The notes under the pieces were generated by a model, which did not search any database, was not told the DNA's origin, and saw only the letters and a list, made by a program, of their open reading frames with translations. Positions 9,265 through 17,864 of a DNA stretch of 64,000 nucleotides are shown piece after piece; the first letter of the stretch is position 1, and each line of letters opens with the position of its first letter. The translations under genes were made by a program, and so were the position numbers. The DNA comes from Nostoc edaphicum CCNP1411. GTDB lineage: Bacteria > Cyanobacteriota > Cyanobacteriia > Cyanobacteriales > Nostocaceae. The stretch is taken from positions 3,286,001 through 3,350,000 of the forward strand of contig NZ_CP054698.1 of assembly GCF_014023275.1 (NCBI RefSeq), given 5' to 3'.

Positions 9265-9725
9265 GGTTCATTAATATTTTACTGAGAGTTACGGAGATCA
9301 AAGAGTAACTTGTTAAACCTACTAGGTTTTTTCAAACTGTAATAAAAATTTATAAAATAATTTAAGTAATTTTACGTGAGCTAAAGGGAAATTTTGCTGG
9401 AATTCCAGAGAAATTACGGTTTGTGTATACTTACAGAGAAGATAAAGTTAGTGAATTATTTCAACATAAAGCAGTAAAAAATAAGCTAACTGAAGCATTT
9501 ATAGGATATCTTAAGTATTCTATTTACTTATGTACCAATGTAGCAATTTGCTTGATACAGTGGAAATTTGGCCATCTGAGATAGAAAAGGGCTATAACAG
9601 GTGAGAGAAAGTATTCATACAATATTTGTCAATTATCAGGGTGTAGCAACACAACTAACGGTGAAAAATATGCCAAGAAGTTGGGTGCAAGAACAATTGG
9701 GTTATTATCCGAGGGCGTGCCAATA
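9265..9725. other. AT-rich intergenic region upstream of the sensor kinase
   Basis: I see no convincing gene here. Short open stretches around 9400-9580 have no start signal. The promoter of the kinase gene presumably lies in the last 150 bases. Confidence 0.5.
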
Positions 9726-11741
9726 ATGAAAAAGCCTTTATCATCGCCGCCACATTACGTAGATGACATAGATCGACTACAACCTTACCAAGTCAAGCTG
9801 ATGCAGCATCAGGAAGAACCTGCCCGTGAGTTGGTACAAAAGATTAACCAAATCATTGCCAATAGATCGACGACGGCATTAATGCTCCAAGATATTGCCC
9901 AATTGCTAGGAGTTGCTTTTCAAGTAGATTGCTGCTGCTTGGTTTCCGTGACGGGTGAGACATCCGAAGCAACTACTACTAATTGGTGTGCTGATGAGTA
10001 TCTAGGGTTGCCACATCCCGAAGAAATGTTTTCGATGGAACAGTTACTCATGCACTCGCCAGTGCTGCAATGTGCTGCCCAAGCATTGACTATCGAAGAC
10101 ATTTCTATCATTCAGAACAGTCTGGTAATTGGGTGTCAATATTTGCCACTACCAATAAAAACTGTTTTGGCAATTCCCACCAGATTTGGTGGCAATAATA
10201 ATGGAGTGATTAATCTGATTAAATTCCAACCCTATGAATGGAGTGAATCAGAAAAACAATTACTCACAGAAGTGGAGTCGGCTTGCGCGATCGCTTTTTC
10301 GAGAGTGGCACAAGCTCAACTCATTGCTCATCAAAAGCAGTATGTGCAAAAGAGCGAGCAGCATCAGAACTTGATCAAGCAATTAACTATATTGAGTCGC
10401 AGCAACTTGGAGCTTAATCAAATGCTCCAGTTAGTTATCACCTCAACTGCCGAATCTCTACAGGCAGATCGGGGTTTACTCATATCACTAAAATATACAG
10501 ATCCACTATTTAGGACTCAAGCTAAAAAACAAATTCCCAAAGCGAAAGCTACTGTGATTGGTGAATGGGCTAGGGAAACACAAAATTTCGGTACTAGTAA
10601 ACCAAGCACCTTAGCTCAGTCTTTCTTGCTTTCAGACTGTGGTTTATGCCAGCGTGCCTTCATGGATTCTGGAAAAGCAGTAATCTTCGATGACTATACA
10701 GACCAAAACGATACCTTGACAGCGGCTCCATTATTTGAAATAGGGGAATTGCCAGCGGTACTTTTAGTGCCATTAGAGAGTCAAGGTAAAATCTTGGGTT
10801 TCTTAGTGCTACAGCAATCTGTGATTCGCAGCTGGCAACCAGCAGAATTAAATCTTGTGGAAATGGTTTGCGCTCAAGTGAGTAACGCCATAATTCAGTC
10901 ACAGACATTGCGACAAGTGCAAACTTTGGTAGATGAGCGGACGGCAAAACTCCAGAGTAGTCTGGAACTACAAGCGAAATTGCATGAAAGAACACGCCAG
11001 TATGTTGAGCAGCTACGGAAACTCAACGAACTAAAAGATGAATTTTTGAGCAACATGAGCGATCGCTTGCGCTATCCTCTGACAAATATGCTGATGTCAA
11101 TTCGTAACTTGCGTTTGCCAGGAATAGCACCAGAGCGTCAAGTTAGATATCTGGATATCCTAGAGCAGGAATGTACAAAGGAAATCAACTTGATTAATGA
11201 CTTGTTGACACTCCAGAAACTAGAGTCGCCTCATGAAGCCCCGCAATTAGAATCTATAGATTTAAATACTAGAATCCTAGATATAGCAGCATCTTTTGAG
11301 AAAAAACTTGCAGAGAAGGGATTAAAAATTTCTGTAGATTTACCAGAAGAATCTCTCAAACTGCAAACTGAACTGGAGAGTTTTGACCGCATCCTGCAAG
11401 AATTGTTAACGAATGCCTGTAAATACTCAGAGCATGATACTATCGTCCGCTTGCAAGCTGCTCACCAAGTTGATCAACTTGTTGATCAAGTTATCATGAA
11501 GGTGACGAATACAGGACGTGCTATCTCTGAAGAAGAAGCGACCTATATCTTTGACAAGTTTCGTCGCGGAAAAGGGCGTTGGACTCCGGGGACTGGCTTG
11601 GGACTTGCTCTAGTCAAGTCTTTAGTGCAGCATTTAAATGGAGCGATCGCTGTTGAAAGTGTCCAAATCTCGGATTCTGAACAGAGCGAAATTTGCTTCA
11701 CCCTGACTCTGCCCCAATTCTCTGACGAAAGCAAACCATAA
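9726..11741 (+). CDS. GAF-domain histidine-kinase-like protein lacking the phospho-acceptor His
   Basis: The 671-residue product has two GAF-like domains (about 45-200 and 230-405), a coiled linker, a HisKA-like helix pair (about 435-495) and a HATPase domain with an N-box (ELLTNACKYS) and G-boxes (GTGLGLALVK). The H-box reads NMSDRLRYPL: the position normally held by the autophosphorylated His is Asp. ATP binding looks intact, so it may bind ligand and nucleotide without canonical phosphotransfer, or act on a partner. I chose ATG 9726 over the upstream in-frame TTG (9681). It is followed eight bases later by the SRPBCC gene. Confidence 0.85.
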   Translation: MKKPLSSPPHYVDDIDRLQPYQVKLMQHQEEPARELVQKINQIIANRSTTALMLQDIAQLLGVAFQVDCCCLVSVTGETSEATTTNWCADEYLGLPHPEEMFSMEQLLMHSPVLQCAAQALTIEDISIIQNSLVIGCQYLPLPIKTVLAIPTRFGGNNNGVINLIKFQPYEWSESEKQLLTEVESACAIAFSRVAQAQLIAHQKQYVQKSEQHQNLIKQLTILSRSNLELNQMLQLVITSTAESLQADRGLLISLKYTDPLFRTQAKKQIPKAKATVIGEWARETQNFGTSKPSTLAQSFLLSDCGLCQRAFMDSGKAVIFDDYTDQNDTLTAAPLFEIGELPAVLLVPLESQGKILGFLVLQQSVIRSWQPAELNLVEMVCAQVSNAIIQSQTLRQVQTLVDERTAKLQSSLELQAKLHERTRQYVEQLRKLNELKDEFLSNMSDRLRYPLTNMLMSIRNLRLPGIAPERQVRYLDILEQECTKEINLINDLLTLQKLESPHEAPQLESIDLNTRILDIAASFEKKLAEKGLKISVDLPEESLKLQTELESFDRILQELLTNACKYSEHDTIVRLQAAHQVDQLVDQVIMKVTNTGRAISEEEATYIFDKFRRGKGRWTPGTGLGLALVKSLVQHLNGAIAVESVQISDSEQSEICFTLTLPQFSDESKP

Positions 11742-11749
11742 TTCTGAAA

Positions 11750-12358
11750 GTGACTAAAAAACAGAACACAACAGAGAACCCTGATTTCCAGTCTCCTAGT
11801 GATGACATTAACCTCCAAGGGGATTTGACTGCTGATAAAATCGCTTTGGCAGCTAAGATAGAAGTCCAAATTGAGAAAATAGCAGAACGACAGCGGCAAA
11901 TCAGCGCTAAAGTTAAAATTCCCCAACCAGTAGAACGAATCTGGAAGGTTCTGACAGATTATGAAGCTTTGTCTGACTTTCTCCCCAACCTCGCCAAGAG
12001 TCGTCTAATCGAGCATCCTAATGGTGGAATTAGACTTGAGCAAGTAGGCTCCCAGCGCTTACTGAATTTCAATTTTTCTGCGCGGGTGGTTCTGGATTTG
12101 GAAGAATGCTTCCCCAAAGAAATTAATTTCCGGATGGTAGAGGGAGATTTTAAAGGCTTTTCTGGTAGCTGGTGCTTAGAGCCTTATTCCCTCGGTGAGT
12201 ATGTAGGAACAAATCTTTGCTACACAATTCAAGTTTGGCCTAAACTCACTATGCCAGTGGGAATCATTGAAAATCGCCTGAGTAAAGACCTACGCTTAAA
12301 TCTTCTGGCTATTCACCAACGTGTAGAAGAGTTAGCTAGTAAAGAACCGTATGTGTAA
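11750..12358 (+). CDS. SRPBCC/START-like protein (cyclase/dehydrase, Coq10 type)
   Basis: The 202-residue product has, from about residue 45, the pattern of polyketide cyclase/Coq10-like SRPBCC proteins: a strand-rich hydrophobic-ligand pocket beginning KIPQPVERIWKVLTDYEAL and ending in a long helix (KDLRLNLLAIHQRVEEL). The first 40 residues are polar and variable. It starts with GTG eight bases after the kinase stop, so the genes are probably co-transcribed. A ligand or chaperone role is inferred; the substrate is unknown. Confidence 0.8.
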   Translation: MTKKQNTTENPDFQSPSDDINLQGDLTADKIALAAKIEVQIEKIAERQRQISAKVKIPQPVERIWKVLTDYEALSDFLPNLAKSRLIEHPNGGIRLEQVGSQRLLNFNFSARVVLDLEECFPKEINFRMVEGDFKGFSGSWCLEPYSLGEYVGTNLCYTIQVWPKLTMPVGIIENRLSKDLRLNLLAIHQRVEELASKEPYV

Positions 12359-12360
12359 CT

Positions 12361-12399
12361 AAACGATCATTCAGGAGTAACTCTGGATGATCGTTTTTG
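12361..12399 (+). terminator. Rho-independent terminator
   Basis: AAACGATCAT (12361-12370) is inverted at 12387-12396 and followed by T residues, directly after the SRPBCC stop codon. Confidence 0.9.
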
Positions 12400-12438
12400 T
12401 TTATAGCCTCGCAGAAATACACACTTCTACTTTTTTAG

Positions 12439-12511
12439 TACCCCCAGGGGAATTCGAATCCCCGTTACCTCCGTGAAAGGGAGGTGTCCTAGGCCTCTAG
12501 ACGATGGGGGC
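12439..12511 (-). tRNA. tRNA-Glu(UUC), canonical stand-alone gene
   Basis: All arms pair perfectly: acceptor GCCCCCA/TGGGGGT, anticodon stem CTCCC/GGAGG-type with loop TTTCAC region giving UUC, T-loop TTCGAAT, discriminator A. CCA is not encoded. In cyanobacteria this tRNA also feeds tetrapyrrole synthesis. It contrasts with the imperfect copy in the array. Confidence 0.96.
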
Positions 12512-12836
12512 ATCGGACTCAGACCTTTTATAAATTAACCAATTTTCTTGCCTTTGTCAACAGGTTTTGCCAAAAAAAGTTTGTGGCAGGTAAACTGGGT
12601 GGAGTAAAAGCTTCAAAAAGATACAAAGATATGGAGACGCACAAAAAATTCCGTAGAAGCTTCTGCGGTAAGCCACAGGATGCTGAGGCATCCTGTGCTC
12701 AGAAGTTTGGGGGATACACAGATCGAAAAAACGCTAAATTCAGCAATGGACAAAAGGTATGATGTTGTACCCTGTAAAGTTAATATCTACGGTTTTTTAC
12801 AAAAGATTTTGAAATAAATCGCTCAAAATCTACAAC
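12512..12836. other. Intergenic region with a nested hairpin
   Basis: No gene is evident. A nested inverted repeat (CTTCTG...CAGAAG around CACAGGATGC...GCATCCTGTG, about 12658-12711) forms a strong hairpin without a T-run. It could be a leader structure for the antiporter gene or a repeat element. Confidence 0.5.
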
Positions 12837-14756
12837 ATGGAAGCATCTTTTGATATCACCCTACAGATGGCGATCGCTGTCTTTGCAGGCATTAGCGCCC
12901 AAGTGCTGGCTGCATATTTTCGCATACCCAGCATCGTCTTGTTATTGCTGTTGGGCATCCTCTTTGGCTCCGATGGCATAGGGCTATTGCATCCCCATTC
13001 GCTGGGCACTGGGCTGGAAGTTATTGTTGCCCTAGCAACGGCAATAATTTTGTTTGAAGGCGGACTTAACTTGGATCTGCGAGAGTTAGGTAGAGTTTCA
13101 GTTAGCCTGCAATTGCTCGTCACCCTAGGAACGCTGATCACACTGCTTGGTGGGAGTATGGCTGCTCACTGGCTGGGTGAATTTCCTTGGAACATAGCTT
13201 TTCTCTACGCTTCCATAGTCGTGGTGACAGGCCCAACCGTGGTTGGCCCTTTGCTTAAACAAATAAATGTAGATCGGCAAGTGGCAACACTTTTGGAAGG
13301 AGAAGGGGTTTTAATTGACCCTGTTGGCGCTATCCTCGCCTTCGTTGTCCTCGATACGATTTTAAACGGCGATGCTGACCCCATTAATGCGATCGCCGGT
13401 TTGCTGATGCGCCTGGGTGTTGGTGCGGCAATTGGTGGTGCTGGCGGTTATCTGATGAGTTTGATTTTCAAACGCGCCAGTTTTCTGTCATTTGAGCTAA
13501 AAAACTTAGTGGTGTTGGCAATACTTTGGAGCCTGTTTACCTTATCGCAAATGATCCGTAGTGAATCGGGAGTAATGACAACAGTCATGGCAGGAGCAGT
13601 TTTTGCTAACTCCTCAGTCCCGGAAGAACGTCTGTTACGGAGCTTTAAGGGTCAGTTGACAATTCTCAGCGTCTCGGTGCTATTTATCTTATTAGCTGCT
13701 GATTTATCCATTGCTAGTGTGTTTGCTTTGGGTTGGGGTAGTTTATTCACTGTTTTGGTATTAATGTTTGTCGTTCGCCCGATTAATATTCTGTTGTGTA
13801 CCTGGAACAGTGACCTAAACTGGCGACAGAAAGTATTTTTAAGCTGGGTTGCTCCTAGAGGAATTGTTGCTGCCTCCGTAGCTTCTTTTTTTGCGATTTC
13901 GCTGACACAGCGCGGCATTAACGGCGGTGATTCCATTAAAGCTCTGGTATTCTTGACAATTATCATGACTGTTGTTTGCCAAGGTCTAACAGCTGGCTGG
14001 GTTGCTAAATGGCTGCAAATCACTTCAAAAGATGCAACTGGGGCAGTGATTGTGGGTTGTAATCCCTTAAGTCTTTTAATTGCTCGGTTCTTTCAAGAAC
14101 GGGGTGAAAAGGTAGTGATGATTGATACTGATCCCAAATGTCTTGTTCAAGCTGAGGCGCAAAATCTTCGGGTTATTGCCAGCAGTGCGCTGGATGCCGC
14201 TGTTCTGGAAGAGGCTGGACTTGCCTCTATGGGTACTTTTTTGGCTATGACAAGCAATGGCGAGGTAAATTTTGTTTTGGCTCAACGAGCATCTGAGGAG
14301 TTCAATCCGCCACGTGTCTTAGCTGTTTTCCCACGTAATTCGCAAGCGAGTACTTCTGTTAGTAATAAAGTTAATCAAGCTTTTATCCCAGACTTAGCAA
14401 TTAAGACTTGGAATGAATATTTGAATGATGGACGAGTCAAGTTAGGAACAACTACCCTAACTGAGTCAGAATTTTCTAGTCAAAATGAGCATATCCAAGA
14501 AATGATTAGGACTGGGGCGTTGATACCGCTATTAGTAGAACGAGAAGAACGCTTACAGGTAGTACCAGTAAAATACGATTGGGAAGTTGGCGATCGCATT
14601 ATCTACCTTTTGCATGATCCTAGACCTAAGCTTTTAAAACGTTTATCTGGTGCTACCCAGTCTACTCGCCTCTCTTTAGAAAAGTTACCAGAAGTTGAAG
14701 AAGTCCCCCTCGCCAAAATATCTCAACTTTTCACTACTGACACCCCTGGGGCATAA
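12837..14756 (+). CDS. Monovalent cation:H+ antiporter with C-terminal TrkA-N-like domain
   Basis: The 639-residue product has about twelve hydrophobic segments in the first 390 residues, with a CPA-type core (IVVVTGPTVVGPLL and EGEGVLIDPVGAILA, the latter holding the conserved Asp). A cytoplasmic Rossmann-like TrkA-N domain follows (about 400-520; AVIVGCNPLSLLIARFF) and then a short TrkA-C-like tail. It would exchange Na+ or K+ for protons at the cytoplasmic membrane with nucleotide-dependent gating. It is close to cyanobacterial NhaP/NhaS-like proteins; the exact ion is not predictable. Monocistronic. Confidence 0.88.
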   Translation: MEASFDITLQMAIAVFAGISAQVLAAYFRIPSIVLLLLLGILFGSDGIGLLHPHSLGTGLEVIVALATAIILFEGGLNLDLRELGRVSVSLQLLVTLGTLITLLGGSMAAHWLGEFPWNIAFLYASIVVVTGPTVVGPLLKQINVDRQVATLLEGEGVLIDPVGAILAFVVLDTILNGDADPINAIAGLLMRLGVGAAIGGAGGYLMSLIFKRASFLSFELKNLVVLAILWSLFTLSQMIRSESGVMTTVMAGAVFANSSVPEERLLRSFKGQLTILSVSVLFILLAADLSIASVFALGWGSLFTVLVLMFVVRPINILLCTWNSDLNWRQKVFLSWVAPRGIVAASVASFFAISLTQRGINGGDSIKALVFLTIIMTVVCQGLTAGWVAKWLQITSKDATGAVIVGCNPLSLLIARFFQERGEKVVMIDTDPKCLVQAEAQNLRVIASSALDAAVLEEAGLASMGTFLAMTSNGEVNFVLAQRASEEFNPPRVLAVFPRNSQASTSVSNKVNQAFIPDLAIKTWNEYLNDGRVKLGTTTLTESEFSSQNEHIQEMIRTGALIPLLVEREERLQVVPVKYDWEVGDRIIYLLHDPRPKLLKRLSGATQSTRLSLEKLPEVEEVPLAKISQLFTTDTPGA

Positions 14757-14813
14757 GGGAAGACGGGAGCAGGGGGAGAATAACAATTCAAAATTCAAAT
14801 GTATGTATATATT

Positions 14814-15269
14814 TCAAGGTGAAGGAGCGTCTAATTGCATTCTTTTTAATCCTCCTTCAGTTGTGCAGTCTTCCATTTGGCTAAGAAATTCTGGAAAATA
14901 TTCTGTATTTCTAATTAACCAGTCAGCGCTGCGGACTCTAGCATTAGTCTGAAATTTACCAGATACTGGTGATAGCTGATTTTTTTTCATTGAAAGAAAA
15001 CTTTCTACTTTGCCTGAAATTCTTACATTGCCATTATCTCTATTAATCGTTTTAAACCCAGACATTTTCGTAATTGAAATACCTTGGTTTAAAGAGCAAG
15101 CAGAGCCACTTTGAATATTCGCAGCAATCAATAATTTTTCACTAGTAATAAAAAACCTGATATTTTTACTTACTGATTCTGAAATTTGAGCATTTGCAGG
15201 AAATGATGATATGGTAAGGCTTGCAAGAGCAATAGAAAATTTTAAGAATCTTTTCATTGTTTTCAACAT
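14814..15269 (-). CDS. Secreted hypothetical protein, 151 aa
   Basis: The N-terminus is a clear Sec signal peptide (KRFLKFSIALASLTISS, cleavage after ANA near residue 27). The mature part is small, has three Cys residues and ends in a Lys/Asp-rich tail. No domain recognised. A second Met at residue 5 may be the true start. It stands alone, convergent with the antiporter gene. Confidence 0.7.
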   Translation of the reverse strand: MLKTMKRFLKFSIALASLTISSFPANAQISESVSKNIRFFITSEKLLIAANIQSGSACSLNQGISITKMSGFKTINRDNGNVRISGKVESFLSMKKNQLSPVSGKFQTNARVRSADWLIRNTEYFPEFLSQMEDCTTEGGLKRMQLDAPSP

Positions 15270-15846
15270 AAGCTTCTTTGTCAGTTCTCTCGTAATAATT
15301 GACGTGAGATTGATTGTTAGTCTTTTAGCAGTCCATTATTTAGCAAGTTATAAAAGTTATGTTTTATAACCACCCTTCTAACATCTATCACTTCAACTGT
15401 TATTACAATGGCAGAATCAATGATATGAACATCAAGAGTTTATGAAGAAAAATGCTATATATTTTTCAATTACAGCGAAATATTTAAAGTTTTTTATAAA
15501 TTATGAATTTTAGTTATTTATTGCAGCAAAATTATAAGTAAAATGTGAATAAATATCTATCTTACTTGAAAATTAATTTTTAATCGCTAAGTGTTTCCCC
15601 ATAGGGGAGGTAACATACAGCGTCTACAAAAGAGGCTATTAATTAACGTGAGCCTCCAACGGAGGCGCAACAGTGGGAAGATCGGAAGAAAACGCTGTTT
15701 TTTTGGAGTTAGATGAACATCTACCCCAAAGTCTCTTTGATAGAGTGGGCAAATTCACTGACCTCATTTTCATGGAGTATGTCATGTGAATCTGCCATCT
15801 TTAATAGACCTATTTCGTAAGAATTAATTCAGAAGTCATTGGTGTT
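15270..15846. other. AT-rich intergenic region with a possible 38-codon ORF
   Basis: No established gene. A GTG-initiated frame at 15673-15789 would encode 38 residues, preceded by a small GCCTC/GAGGC hairpin (about 15653-15667). It may be a relic. The remainder is AT-rich with no obvious features. Confidence 0.4.
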
Positions 15847-16458
15847 CTAACTCCCAACTTCCCACTCAGCTTGATGCATTTGCGATTCCTGCCAGAGTAA
15901 GGCAGACAAATGCACTATGGCAAGAATTAGCGTCGCTACCGAAATCAGATAACTGTGGATTGTGTAAAGGTGTTCGACGGTAATTGTGTTAATGGCTCCA
16001 CCGCCAGTCAGGATGTCGCGCAGTTGGCTACCAATCAAAGGAATGGCTTCGATGGTTCCTAGCTCAATGCTAAAACGCCAGTATCCTTCCTGAGTCCAAT
16101 CTAGGATCATGGCTGTCCAATTCAGCCCGATCGCACTTAAGGTCAACAAAATCCCACTAATCCAAGCAGCCAGCCAACTCTTACGAAATTGCCGACCTAA
16201 AAACATCACCACAAGTTGAATGAGAGCGATCGCAATTACCGCGTTACCAGCAATATCATGCGCTCTCCAAAACAACCAGCCGTATGGCAGTTGTGTATTA
16301 ATCATCTTTAAGGAGTTATAAGCCCCGCCTGCTGTCGGTTCATAGTAAAAAGAAAGCAAAATTCCGGTAGAGATATAAATTAGGCACAGAGTCAGAATCA
16401 CGACCGATATTATCGTCGCTACTCGTCGCAAAATCCTATCGAACTGGGTGCTTTGCAT
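15847..16458 (-). CDS. Cytochrome b6-like membrane protein with one incomplete heme site
   Basis: The 203-residue product has four membrane helices and aligns by motif with cytochrome b/b6: a LLSFYYEPTAGGAYNSL loop after helix 1, EAIPLIGSQLRDILTGG before helix 4, and ligand His residues 67, 168 and 183. In PetB the four heme ligands have spacing 14 and 15; here the partner expected at residue 81 is Gln. So one bis-His heme site (67/168) can form and the second cannot form normally. It is a paralogue, not PetB itself, and stands alone without a subunit IV gene. An electron-transfer role is inferred. Confidence 0.78.
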   Translation of the reverse strand: MQSTQFDRILRRVATIISVVILTLCLIYISTGILLSFYYEPTAGGAYNSLKMINTQLPYGWLFWRAHDIAGNAVIAIALIQLVVMFLGRQFRKSWLAAWISGILLTLSAIGLNWTAMILDWTQEGYWRFSIELGTIEAIPLIGSQLRDILTGGGAINTITVEHLYTIHSYLISVATLILAIVHLSALLWQESQMHQAEWEVGS

Positions 16459-16556
16459 AGCTCACCCCTCCTGTTCTTAACTAGGTATTTATTCTTGTTA
16501 TATTTTAGCTAAGAAATATTAATAAATGTTGCATTTCTCATAAAAAGATGAGTTTT

Positions 16557-17309
16557 TTAAATTAAATATTGCACCCAAGCTTTTAAGGGTTCTGGTGAAC
16601 CATACCAAATCCCAGGACTTCTCGGAGAATGCCTCACACCTTCAATCACCAGATTTTCTGCTCCTTCTAAATGAGCAGCTTCAATGGGTGTGATTCCATC
16701 TCCCCAAGTGTTACCCTTACCACAGGTTAATTGGTAACTACTATAAGCTAACCAACTACCGCGTCGTCTTTCTCCAAAGATAGTTTTCCCAGCCACACAA
16801 ACGTAACGAACGTTTTTGTGAAAGGCTCCTGGGTAATTATGAGTGACAAAATCAAGATTGAAGCGCGTCCAGCGTTCTTGGCTAATGTGGGGTGTACCCA
16901 AGGTGATGAGAGTAGCAACCAGGGGATGCGCTTCCCAAAGAAATGGCTTGACATCGCCGCGTGCTAAATAGGGCTTTCCTCCCATGTAGATTCGGGATAT
17001 CCAACCTCCGGCTGAGTGACCAATTAAATTAACTTGAGTAGCATTATATTGCTGCAATGTATGGTTGATCGTGCGATCTAGTTGTTGCAAAATTGGCGTT
17101 ATAGGTCTTCCTACAATAGTGGGTAGCCAGTCACGCCGTCGCAGTGGGACTGTAGTTGTGGGAAAATCTAACTGCTGTAGAGATTGTTCTAGTTGGCGGT
17201 AAGCGATCGCGCTTTCCAGATATCCAGGCAAAATAACTGTCGGTAACGGCATTTTAAATCTTGGATGCAATATTGAGGGTTTGAACTTCTTTGATGAAGA
17301 AGTCGTCAT
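16557..17309 (-). CDS. Alpha/beta hydrolase, lipase-like
   Basis: The 250-residue product contains the nucleophile elbow GHSAGGW (about residue 98) within an alpha/beta-hydrolase core, and a late His (GVRHSP near 228) that can complete the triad. The pattern is that of the PGAP1/lipase-like group acting on lipid or ester substrates. No signal peptide is evident. Monocistronic as far as visible. The substrate is unknown. Confidence 0.75.
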   Translation of the reverse strand: MTTSSSKKFKPSILHPRFKMPLPTVILPGYLESAIAYRQLEQSLQQLDFPTTTVPLRRRDWLPTIVGRPITPILQQLDRTINHTLQQYNATQVNLIGHSAGGWISRIYMGGKPYLARGDVKPFLWEAHPLVATLITLGTPHISQERWTRFNLDFVTHNYPGAFHKNVRYVCVAGKTIFGERRRGSWLAYSSYQLTCGKGNTWGDGITPIEAAHLEGAENLVIEGVRHSPRSPGIWYGSPEPLKAWVQYLI

Positions 17310-17864
17310 GATTCAGAAGCTAGAATTGCGATGTCTGACTAACTCCTTTGATAAAAACCCAAATTGCTTTAGTGCGGTTTAGGGCGAGAATGTCAATAAA
17401 ATTGTACAGTTTGCAACAGTTTTAGGGGCTGCTGATGTGATAGTATTTTCACATAGGGACTAGTCTCGGACAAGCAAGTGTGCCATCTATTACAAGAGCG
17501 TAGTTGAGTAAAAAAACCAGGCAACTTAAGCAAATGTTTTGATGTAATCAGACTTGTGGGTTCACTTAAACTTTATAAATATCCCAAATATAAATAAATT
17601 TTAATTGTGTGCGCCATAACAATAAAAAAAATCAAAGGTAGTAATTTTTCAAATATCTCTATTAGCAAGAGCGAATTGAAAAATATGATACACCGTCATT
17701 GATCAATTAAAAATTTGAATAAATGGCAATTTTAGCGTTTTGATTGCCAAGATAGGAAATTATTATTTCCTTAGATGGATGCATATATTGCAAAATATTG
17801 CAATATAGTCGGAAAGAGAAAATCGCTAGTCAACTGCAACTGAGTCGAGTGAACGATAACAGCT
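17310..17864. other. Intergenic region between divergent genes
   Basis: An AT-rich stretch of 555 bases containing no recognisable gene; the promoters of the lipase-like and TonB-like genes should be here. One plus-strand frame from 17798 overlaps the TonB start and is judged a shadow. Confidence 0.5.

Noticed and set aside
9681..9725. Upstream TTG start extending the sensor kinase by 15 codons
   Set aside because: ATG 9726 gives a more natural N-terminus; the TTG has no clear ribosome site.
15673..15789. 38-codon GTG-started ORF
   Set aside because: Too short, with no family or ribosome site to support it; mentioned only as a possible relic.
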